The notes beneath the pieces are model-generated. The model searched no databases, was not told the DNA's origin, and worked only from the letters and a program-made list of their open reading frames with translations. 6,869 nucleotides of DNA from Coriobacteriales bacterium (GTDB lineage: Bacteria > Actinomycetota > Coriobacteriia > Coriobacteriales > UBA8131). The stretch spans positions 1 to 6,869 of the forward strand of contig JAISUQ010000108.1 of assembly GCA_031272005.1 (NCBI GenBank), in the 5' to 3' direction. Both the position numbers and the translations under genes were made by a program. Shown one piece after another: positions 1 through 5,377 of this stretch. The stretch's first letter is position 1, and each line of letters starts with the position of its first letter.

Positions 1-134
1 CCGCTTTCCTGGGCGGCGTACTCCTCCACACTGCGTCCGGTGGCCTCGGCCATCTGCTCCAGACTGAGATCCAGGTCCTCGCGCAGGGAGCGTATACGCC
101 TGGCGACCTCTGCTATATCCGGCTGTGCTGCCAT
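1..134 (-). CDS. XRE-family helix-turn-helix regulator, N-terminal fragment (cut by left edge)
   Basis: Forty-four complete codons are visible from the ATG at 134-132 to the window edge. The protein opens MAAQPDIAEVARRIRSLRED and goes on LSLEQMAEATGRSVEEY and AAQES. This is the usual first half of a Cro/C1 (XRE) domain: a helix with RIRSLRED (residues 13-20), then SLEQMAEATG (24-33) as the first helix of the helix-turn-helix, then SVEEY at the start of the recognition helix. A purine-rich GGAAGGG lies 8 nt upstream of the ATG, supporting this start. The gene is divergent from rnpB, with 77 nt between its start codon and the RNA 5' end. The wording of this N-terminus resembles XRE-cupin regulators of anaerobic Gram-positive bacteria and archaea, but the C-terminal half is outside the window, so a cupin domain is only a guess. 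The HTH call is fairly secure; the regulon is unknown. Confidence 0.8.
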   Translation of the reverse strand, partial: MAAQPDIAEVARRIRSLREDLDLSLEQMAEATGRSVEEYAAQES

Positions 135-195
135 TTCCGTAACCCTTCCCACTTGCCGTTGAATTCTATAGCCGTACATACTAACACACTTTGCG

Positions 196-204
196 TGGTA
201 CAAT
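196..204 (+). promoter_or_regulatory. Extended -10 promoter of rnpB
   Basis: TGG followed by TACAAT (199-204) is an extended -10 element (TGn plus a 5/6 match to TATAAT). It sits 7 nt before position 212, where the P1 helix of RNase P RNA begins, so the predicted start coincides with the mature 5' end. No good -35 box is found at the expected distance; 175-180 (TACATA, 18-nt spacer) matches TTGACA at only 3 of 6 positions. That fits a promoter relying on the extended -10. Confidence 0.7.
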
Positions 205-334
205 GCAAGTCGGAGTGGGCTGGATGGCCGCGCGGGCCTGTCCCGTGAGGAAAGTCCGGACTCCACAGGGCAGGATGCCAGCTAACGGCTGGGCGGCGCG
301 AGCCGACGGAAAGTGCCACAGAAAAGAAAACTCC

Positions 335-461
335 CGGCCCTGGAGCAACACCTGCACTTGGCGAGCAGCCGGCCGCGCCAGCCGCAAGGCTGGCCACGGC
401 CATAGGCAAAGAACCGATGGCCACAGGCCAAAGACCGAGTGTGTGTGTTGCTCCAGGGCCG
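335..461 (+). other. Enlarged, branched P12 arm of RNase P RNA
   Basis: Positions 335-351 and 445-461 are perfectly complementary over 17 bp. Within this stem, 355-361 pairs with 435-441 (7 bp, one G-U). Further inside are a 7-bp hairpin with a GCAA tetraloop (377-383 with 388-394) and a 6-bp hairpin (398-403 with 417-422). The arm lies between the ACAGAAAA and GGTAAGAGC core segments, which is the P12 position in type A RNAs. In E. coli the same arm is roughly 35-40 nt, against 127 nt here. Confidence 0.8.
398..437 (+). repeat. Imperfect 21-nt-period tandem repeat within P12
   Basis: The 19-mers at 398-416 and 419-437 agree at 15 of 19 positions without gaps (GGCCATAGGC against GGCCACAGGC, both ending ACCG). 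They lie 21 nt apart, so they are adjacent copies. One copy holds a strand of the inner P12 hairpin and the other runs into the opposite strand of the arm. Confidence 0.6.
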
Positions 462-666
462 AGAAAAGCTGAAACGGTGCGGTAAGAGCGCACCAGCGTG
501 TTGGCAACAACACGGCTTGGCAAACCCCATCCGGAGCAAAGGCGAATAGGAGTGCCATGCGCTGGCCCGGCGCGCACTCGGGTTGCCTGCTAGAGGCTGT
601 TGGCGACAGCAGTCCCAGATAAATGGTCATCCCCGACAGAATCCGGCTTACAGGCCCACTCCACCC

Positions 667-2274
667 CTATATCCTCTGTAACAGTGAGTGCCCGGTCCAT
701 TCGGGGGGGATTTCCAGGTGCATCAGGTCCATGAGGGTGGGAGCGATGTCGGCCAGACGGGCGGGGGTTTCGCTGTCCAGGGTGGTGCCCGGCTCAGCGC
801 CGAGCACGACGAAGGGCACCGGCGAGAGGGTATGGGCGGTCCAGGGCTGGCCGTCGGGGGTGGTCATCTGCTCGGAGTTGCCGTGGTCGGCGGTGATGAT
901 GCCCACACCGCCTTTGTCCAGGATGGCCGCGACCACCTGTTGCAATCCTTTGTCCACTTCCTCAATGGCCTCGATGGCAGCCGGCAGCACGCCGGTGTGG
1001 CCGACCATGTCGCCGTTGGCGTAATTGACGATGTAGACGTCGGCGGCGTCGCTGTTGATGGCCTCGACGAGGGCCGCGGTGACAGCCGGGGCGCTCATTT
1101 GCGGCTGCAGGTCGTAGGTGGCCACCTTGGGGCTGGGAATCAGCAGGCGCTGCTCCCCGGCCTTGGGCGCTTCGATGCCACCGTTTAAGAAGAAGGTGAC
1201 GTGGGCGTACTTCTCCGTCTCGGCGATATGCAGCTGGCGCAGGCCCAGACTGGCCAGGTAATCAGCCAGGACATTCTCCGGAAAGGTCTTGGGGAAGGCT
1301 ACCAGGGCACCGTATTGTTCGGCGAAGGCGGGGTCGTATTCGGTCATGCAGACGTAGGTGACCAATGGGCGTTGCGGCAGGTCGAAACCGGAGAACTCGG
1401 GGTCGATGAAGGCCCGGGTCAGTTCGCGGGCCCGGTCGGGACGGAAGTTGAAGAAGATGATGCAGTCGCCGTCTGTGACGCCATCATCACCGATGGCGGC
1501 CGGGACGACGAATTCATCGGTGACGCCCTCGGTGTAAGAGGCCTGGACATAGGCCGCCGGATCGCTGCCAGGCGGCAGTACCAGGGCCGGGTTGATGCTG
1601 AGTTCGGGCATGACGATGGCCTCCCAGGCCTGCTCAATACGCTCCCAGCGGTTGTCGCGGTCCATGGCGTAGTAGCGTCCGGAAATCGAGCCGATGCGCG
1701 CATCCAGGCCCGGATGGCTGGCTTTAAGCTGGTAACAGTAATCCCGGGCGCGCTGCACATAACCCTGGCCGCTGGTGGGGGCGACATCGCGACCATCGAG
1801 GAAGGCGTGGATGCGGATGCGCTGCACGCCGAAATCGGCGGCCATGGACAGCAGAGCCTCCAGATGGTCTTGCATGCTGTGTACGCCGCCATCGCTGAGC
1901 AGGCCGAAGAAGTGCAGGGTGGAGCCGTGGTCGCGGGATATCTGCATGGCGGACAGCAACGCCGGATTCTGACGCAGAGAACCGTCCTCGATGGCGCAGT
2001 CGATGCGGGTCAGCTCCTGGTTGACAATGCGCCCGCTGCCGATGTTCAGGTGGCCGACCTCGGAGTTGCCCATCTGGCCCTCCGGCAGGCCGACATCGCG
2101 GCCGGCGGCACTGAGGGTGCGGTGCGGCCAGCGGTCGCCATGGAACAGCTCGTCTAAAAATGGCGCATCGGCACAGGTCACGGCATTGGTTGGGCAGGCT
2201 TCGGCGATGCCGACGCCATCCAGGATGGCCAGCAGGGCCGGAATCCGCGCGGTTTTGGGAGCTGCGGCGGTCAT
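667..2274 (-). CDS. gpmI: 2,3-bisphosphoglycerate-independent phosphoglycerate mutase
   Basis: A cytoplasmic metalloenzyme of 535 aa that interconverts 3- and 2-phosphoglycerate in glycolysis and gluconeogenesis. It has the alkaline-phosphatase-superfamily metal site split across the protein. ILDGVG carries metal ligand D19. GQMGNSEVGH carries the serine nucleophile S71. LLSDGGVHS gives H132, and FLDGRDVAPTSG covers 158-169. NFRPDRARELT and YANGDMVGHTG follow, then TADHGNSE with D463-H464 and HTLSPVP with H481. Nothing catalytic appears to be missing. The usual family length is about 510 aa; the slight excess includes a short N-terminal lead. The ATG at 2274-2272 overlaps the tpiA stop (ATGA), so translation is probably coupled; the nearest SD-like sequence (AAGGGC) is rather far upstream. 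The frame stays open upstream through tpiA, but that arginine-rich extension is a shadow of tpiA. The stop lies 4 nt from rnpB P1, and no terminator follows. Confidence 0.97.
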   Translation of the reverse strand: MTAAAPKTARIPALLAILDGVGIAEACPTNAVTCADAPFLDELFHGDRWPHRTLSAAGRDVGLPEGQMGNSEVGHLNIGSGRIVNQELTRIDCAIEDGSLRQNPALLSAMQISRDHGSTLHFFGLLSDGGVHSMQDHLEALLSMAADFGVQRIRIHAFLDGRDVAPTSGQGYVQRARDYCYQLKASHPGLDARIGSISGRYYAMDRDNRWERIEQAWEAIVMPELSINPALVLPPGSDPAAYVQASYTEGVTDEFVVPAAIGDDGVTDGDCIIFFNFRPDRARELTRAFIDPEFSGFDLPQRPLVTYVCMTEYDPAFAEQYGALVAFPKTFPENVLADYLASLGLRQLHIAETEKYAHVTFFLNGGIEAPKAGEQRLLIPSPKVATYDLQPQMSAPAVTAALVEAINSDAADVYIVNYANGDMVGHTGVLPAAIEAIEEVDKGLQQVVAAILDKGGVGIITADHGNSEQMTTPDGQPWTAHTLSPVPFVVLGAEPGTTLDSETPARLADIAPTLMDLMHLEIPPEWTGHSLLQRI

Positions 2275-3050
2275 CTCGGGATGAAGCCCTTGGCCAGATC
2301 GATGAAGTCGCGGGCGTTGAGGGAAGCCCCGCCGACCAGGGCGCCGTCGATATCCGGCATCGGGGCAAACAACGCCGCGTTCTCCGGCTTGACCGAGCCG
2401 CCGTAGAGGATGCGGATGGCCTCGGCAACCTCCGGGCCGGAATTCCTGGCCAGAGCAGCGCGGATGGCCGCGCAACTCGCTTCGGCCTGCTCCGGCGTGG
2501 CGGTGCGACCGGTGCCGATGGCCCAGATCGGCTCGTAGGCGATGACGATCCGGCTGAGCTCGGCGCCCGGGATGCCACTGCAGGAGTTGAGCACCTGCGA
2601 GGCCACGAAGTCCTCCGCAGCCTGATCGCCCTGCTCGCGCAGCTCCAGGGACTCGCCAACGCAGATAATCGGCGTCAGGCCTTCGTTGAGTAAGGCCAGG
2701 GCTTTGACAGCTGTGAGCCCGTCGGTCTCGCCGAAGTACGCCCGGCGCTCGGAGTGGCCGACGATGCACCACAGGCAGCCGATCTCATGCAGCATCTCCG
2801 GCGAGACCTCACCGGTATAGGCGCCGCTGCGCTCCCAGCAGACGTTCTGGGCGCCGAGGGTCATCCTGGACTTGTCGTAGGCCAGAACCGTGGAGACCTG
2901 CTTGAGGTCGGTGAACGGCGGGCAGAGTACCACATCCACGCCGTCCAGACGGTCGTCGTAAAGGTTGGAGATGTCCTGGGCCAGCGTCACAGCCTGGGCG
3001 GTGGTCTTGTTCATCTTCCAGTTGCCGGCGACTAGCGGTTTACGGGGCAT
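2271..3050 (-). CDS. tpiA: Triosephosphate isomerase
   Basis: A cytoplasmic TIM-barrel enzyme of 259 aa interconverting dihydroxyacetone phosphate and glyceraldehyde-3-phosphate. The diagnostic sites are all present: AGNWKMN with N10 and K12, CIVGHSERR with the electrophilic H99, AYEPIWAIGTG with the catalytic base E173 and mobile loop 6 after it, and YGGSVKPEN (216-224) with GALVGGASL (236-244) forming the phosphate-binding end. The length is normal. The ATG is preceded by AGAAAGGA with 6 nt spacing, a good ribosome binding site. The gene follows pgk by 54 nt and shares ATGA with gpmI. In many actinobacteria secG comes after tpiA; here gpmI does, and secG is not in the window. The protein has several cysteines (for example C43, C71, C92, C95, C130), which is unremarkable in an anaerobe but not evidence for one. 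Confidence 0.98.
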   Translation of the reverse strand: MPRKPLVAGNWKMNKTTAQAVTLAQDISNLYDDRLDGVDVVLCPPFTDLKQVSTVLAYDKSRMTLGAQNVCWERSGAYTGEVSPEMLHEIGCLWCIVGHSERRAYFGETDGLTAVKALALLNEGLTPIICVGESLELREQGDQAAEDFVASQVLNSCSGIPGAELSRIVIAYEPIWAIGTGRTATPEQAEASCAAIRAALARNSGPEVAEAIRILYGGSVKPENAALFAPMPDIDGALVGGASLNARDFIDLAKGFIPR

Positions 3051-3084
3051 CGTTGGTCCTTTCTTCTGTGGTCGGAGCCCGCCT

Positions 3085-3102
3085 CGCCCTGAGGCCAGGG
3101 CG
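3085..3102 (-). other. GC-rich stem-loop in the pgk-tpiA spacer
   Basis: Read on the minus strand, CGCCCTG, loop GCCT, CAGGGCG forms a perfect 7-bp hairpin starting 2 nt after the pgk stop codon. No run of T follows, so it does not look like an intrinsic terminator. It may protect the pgk 3' end, mark a processing site or slow polymerase between pgk and tpiA. This is inferred from sequence symmetry only. Confidence 0.5.
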
Positions 3103-3104
3103 GC

Positions 3105-4280
3105 TCAGTTCAGCGCGGCCACGCCGGGCAGTTCTACGCCCTCCAGCAACTCCAGGGCGGCGCCGCCGCCGGTGGAGATGAAGGTCACCAGGTCATTGTA
3201 GCCAAACTTGTTGATGGCGGCGATACTGTCGCCACCGCCGATAATCGTGGTGGCCTCGTTGTTCATGGCCACCGCCGTGGCCACCTGGCGGGTGCCGTTG
3301 GCAAAGGCCTCAATCTCAAAGACGCCCATCGGGCCGTTCCAGAGCACCGTCTTGCCTTTGACAATAGCTTGCGAGTATAATACGCAGGTCCGCGGGCCGA
3401 TGTCCAACCCCATCTTGCCCTCCGGGATGGAGACGACATCGCAGACCGCCCGTTCGGCGTCGGCTGAGACCTCGCTGGCCACCACCACGTCCACCGGCAG
3501 CAGGAACTTGACGCCCTTCTCCGCCGCCTTCTTCATCATCTCGGCAGCCGGCTGAAGCCAGTCGTCCTCCTTCAGCGAGGCGCCGACCGGATAGCCCTGG
3601 GCCTGCAGGAAGGTGAAGCACATCGCGCCACCGATGACCAGCACGTCCACCACGTCCAGCAGCTTGTCGATGACCTTGATCTTGTCCGAGACCTTGGAGC
3701 CGCCGAGGATGGCCACGAAGGGCCGCTCCGGATCGGCCAGCATGCGGTCGAAGGTGTCCAGCTCCTTGCGCAGCAGAAAGCCGGCGTAGCTGGGCAGATA
3801 GTCGGCGACGCCGCTGATGGAGGCATGGGCCCGGTGCACGGCGGCAAAGGCGTCGTTGACGTAGAGGTCGGCCAGGGCGGCCAGGCCTTTGGCGAATGTG
3901 GGGTCGTTCTTCTTCTCGCGCTTGTCGAAACGCAGGTTCTCCAGCACAATGACGTCGCCATCCTGCATGGCGGCGACCGCTGCGCTGGTCTTGTCGCCGA
4001 GCACCTCGCCGGTCAGCGGGACCTCCTTTTTCAGCAGCTTGCCCAGGGCATAGGCGATGGGCGCCAGAGAGAACTCCGCCTCAAAGCCCTCACCTTTGGG
4101 GCGGCCTTGATGCGAGATGACGATGACGCGGGCTTTGTTGTCGATCAGGTAGCGGATGGTCGGCAGCACCGAGCGGATGCGGGTATCGTCGTAGACCTTG
4201 CCATCGACGATGGGCACGTTGAAATCCACGCGCAGCAGCACGCGCCGGCCGGCCAATTCGGCTTCATTGACATATTTCAT
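3105..4280 (-). CDS. pgk: Phosphoglycerate kinase
   Basis: A 391-aa cytoplasmic enzyme transferring phosphate from 1,3-bisphosphoglycerate to ADP, the first ATP-forming step of glycolysis. The N-terminal substrate domain shows LRVDFNVP (16-23), DDTRI with R34, SHQGRPKG (56-63; most relatives have SHLGRPKG), ENLRF with R117, and NDAFAAVHRAHAS (142-154), where the family usually has NDAFGTAHRAHAS. The C-terminal nucleotide domain shows GGSKVSDK (193-200), WNGPMGVFE (314-322), GGGDS (348-352) and STGGGA (369-374). The length is standard. The ATG lies 10 nt after the gap stop, and its ribosome binding site AGGGAG overlaps that stop codon, so the two genes are tightly co-translated. A patch of AT-rich codons around residues 300-302 (GTA TTA TAC) stands out against otherwise GC-rich codon use. 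Confidence 0.98.
   Translation of the reverse strand: MKYVNEAELAGRRVLLRVDFNVPIVDGKVYDDTRIRSVLPTIRYLIDNKARVIVISHQGRPKGEGFEAEFSLAPIAYALGKLLKKEVPLTGEVLGDKTSAAVAAMQDGDVIVLENLRFDKREKKNDPTFAKGLAALADLYVNDAFAAVHRAHASISGVADYLPSYAGFLLRKELDTFDRMLADPERPFVAILGGSKVSDKIKVIDKLLDVVDVLVIGGAMCFTFLQAQGYPVGASLKEDDWLQPAAEMMKKAAEKGVKFLLPVDVVVASEVSADAERAVCDVVSIPEGKMGLDIGPRTCVLYSQAIVKGKTVLWNGPMGVFEIEAFANGTRQVATAVAMNNEATTIIGGGDSIAAINKFGYNDLVTFISTGGGAALELLEGVELPGVAALN
3352..3381 (+). promoter_or_regulatory. Candidate antisense promoter inside pgk
   Basis: On the plus strand a perfect TATAAT (3376-3381) lies 18 nt after TTGCCT (3352-3357, 4 of 6 to TTGACA). A perfect TTGACA (3358-3363) is also present, but only 12 nt from the -10, which is too close for sigma-70-type use. 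A transcript would start near 3388 and run antisense to the first 890 nt or so of pgk. There is no independent support, and a chance match is quite possible. Confidence 0.25.
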
Positions 4281-4290
4281 TGGAAACTCC

Positions 4291-5295
4291 CTATTTGAAC
4301 ATCAGTTTGGCCAGGTCTTTGACGCGCTCGGCGTAGCCGCGTTCGTTGTCGTACCAGGAGATCACCTTGACCAGGGTGTTTTCGTCGCCGAGGACCATGG
4401 TCAGGCCGGCGTCGAAGACCGAGGAGTGCAGGTTGCCGATGATGTCCACCGAGACCACCGGGTCGGTGCAATATTCCAGGATACCGGATAGCGGACCTGC
4501 GGCTGCCGCCTGGATGGCCGCATTGACCTCGTCTTTGCTCACCGCCCGGCCCAGCTCCACCGTCAGATCGACCATCGAGGCGTCGGGTGTGGGCACGCGG
4601 GTGGCGAAGCCATCCAGCTTGCCTTTGAGCTCGGGCAGCACCAGTGAGACGGCCTTGGCGGCGCCGGTGGTCGTCGGCACCATGGACATCGCGGCGGCCC
4701 GGGCCCGGCGCAGGTCCTTGTGGGTGCCGTCCAGCAGGCGCTGGTCGCCGGTGTAGGCGTGGATGGTGTTCATATAGCCGCGGACGATGCCGAAGTTATC
4801 CAGCAGCACCTTGGCCACCGGGGCCAGGCAATTGGTGGTGCAGGAGGCGTTGGAGACAATATCATGCCTGTCCTTATCGTAAAGCTGGTCGTTGACGCCG
4901 AGCACGATGGTGATGTCCTCGTTCTTGGCCGGGGCGGTGATCAACACCTTTCGGGCGCCACCGTCGATGTGCGCCCGGGCAGCCGTGGCGTCGTTGTACT
5001 TGCCGGTGGACTCGATGACCACGTCCACGCCTGCCGAACCCCAGTCGATGGTGGAGATGTCGCGGCTGTAGAAGCCCTTGATGTATTTACCGTTGACCTT
5101 CAGGCCGTCGTCCAGAAGCTCCACGCTCTCAAAGAGCCGGCCATGCACGGAGTCGTACTTCAGCAGATGGGCGATGGCCTCGCCCTTGCTCAGGTCGTTG
5201 CCGGCGACTACCTCGATCTCTGGATCGTTGATCATCGACGCCAGCACCAGTCGGCCGATGCGGCCAAAACCATTGATTCCCACTCGAACGGTCAT
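4291..5295 (-). CDS. gap: Type I glyceraldehyde-3-phosphate dehydrogenase
   Basis: A 334-aa cytoplasmic dehydrogenase that oxidises and phosphorylates glyceraldehyde-3-phosphate to 1,3-bisphosphoglycerate, reducing a nicotinamide cofactor. The Rossmann fingerprint INGFGRIGR covers 7-15. The active-site motif SNASCTTNCLAP carries catalytic C152, and H179 (TIHAYTGDQ) is its partner. Further family motifs are RRARAAA (197-203), PTTTGAAKAV (207-216), RVPTPDASMVDL (233-244) and SWYDNERGYAERV (313-325). Aspartate D34 in GNDLS suggests NAD use. In the cofactor-selectivity loop, LLDGTHKD has threonine where strict NAD enzymes often have proline, so NADP tolerance is not excluded. The start at ATG 5295 is preferred over an upstream in-frame TTG because AGGAG lies 6 nt before it and the MTVRVGINGFGR start is standard. 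It follows whiA by 82 nt and precedes pgk by 10 nt. Confidence 0.98.
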   Translation of the reverse strand: MTVRVGINGFGRIGRLVLASMINDPEIEVVAGNDLSKGEAIAHLLKYDSVHGRLFESVELLDDGLKVNGKYIKGFYSRDISTIDWGSAGVDVVIESTGKYNDATAARAHIDGGARKVLITAPAKNEDITIVLGVNDQLYDKDRHDIVSNASCTTNCLAPVAKVLLDNFGIVRGYMNTIHAYTGDQRLLDGTHKDLRRARAAAMSMVPTTTGAAKAVSLVLPELKGKLDGFATRVPTPDASMVDLTVELGRAVSKDEVNAAIQAAAAGPLSGILEYCTDPVVSVDIIGNLHSSVFDAGLTMVLGDENTLVKVISWYDNERGYAERVKDLAKLMFK

Positions 5296-5341
5296 TGCGC
5301 TCTCCTCTCTCAAAAACCCTGTTACGGACGCTCACTACTCT

Positions 5342-5354
5342 GACACCTGGTGTC
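5342..5354. promoter_or_regulatory. Palindromic GACAC dyad between whiA and gap, candidate WhiA operator
   Basis: GACACCTGGTGTC is a perfect inverted repeat with 6-bp arms around one base. It lies 23 nt beyond the whiA stop codon and 46 nt before the gap ATG. Each half contains GACAC, the short word reported as the WhiA target in Streptomyces venezuelae. On the minus strand TTGGGA (5361-5356) precedes it as a possible weak -35 for gap, but no convincing -10 is visible. The symmetry is directly seen; binding by WhiA is inference. Confidence 0.45.
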
Positions 5355-5377
5355 TTCCCAAACGCGTACAGACTGCC

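Larger units (their letters stand above)
212..662 (+). ncRNA. rnpB: RNase P RNA, bacterial type A, with enlarged P12
   Basis: This is the catalytic RNA of ribonuclease P, which removes 5' leaders from tRNA precursors together with the RnpA protein. The ends pair as P1: 212-220 (GGAGTGGGC) with 654-662 (GCCCACTCC), nine Watson-Crick pairs. Core motifs are present in order: GAGGAAAGTCCG at 247-258, AGTGCCACAGAAAA near 311-325, GCGGTAAGAGCGC near 479-491, GAGCAAAGGCGAATAGG near 534-550, the GGU that pairs with tRNA CCA at 581-583, and CCGACAGAATCCGGCTTA near 633-650. Other visible hairpins are 497-503 with 508-514 closed by GCAA, 550-555 with 574-579 (P16), and 596-600 with 606-610 (P18). The length of about 451 nt exceeds the usual 350-400 because P12 spans 335-461. 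The RNA needs no ORF, and short open frames across it are coincidental. The exact ends are inferred from P1. Confidence 0.97.

Noticed and set aside
113..630. Several open frames on both strands across the RNase P RNA region
   Set aside because: The region is fully explained by rnpB with conserved core motifs and paired ends; the frames have no protein-family features.
1201..2157. Long plus-strand open frame of 318 codons opposite gpmI
   Set aside because: It is the antisense shadow of a clearly conserved gpmI in GC-rich DNA. It has no family motifs or ribosome binding site, and its composition is that of a reverse-frame translation.
1724..2659. Minus-strand open frame of 311 codons across tpiA and gpmI
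   Set aside because: Low-complexity Ser/Arg/Pro-rich shadow frame straddling two real genes.
2275..2772. N-terminal extension of the gpmI frame upstream of the ATG at 2274
   Set aside because: The extra 166 residues are arginine-rich and lie wholly within tpiA in another frame. The true GpmI N-terminus starts at the ATGA overlap.
4267..4296. TTGACA on the plus strand at the pgk start as a promoter
   Set aside because: No acceptable -10 lies at 16-18 nt (best is CTATTT), and the bases encode the conserved pgk N-terminus.
5296..5313. TTG start giving a 6-residue longer Gap
   Set aside because: The added residues are encoded by the ribosome binding site region; ATG at 5295 has ideal SD spacing and the standard N-terminus.
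3825..5343. Plus-strand open frames opposite pgk and gap
   Set aside because: Antisense shadows of highly conserved enzymes; no coding evidence.
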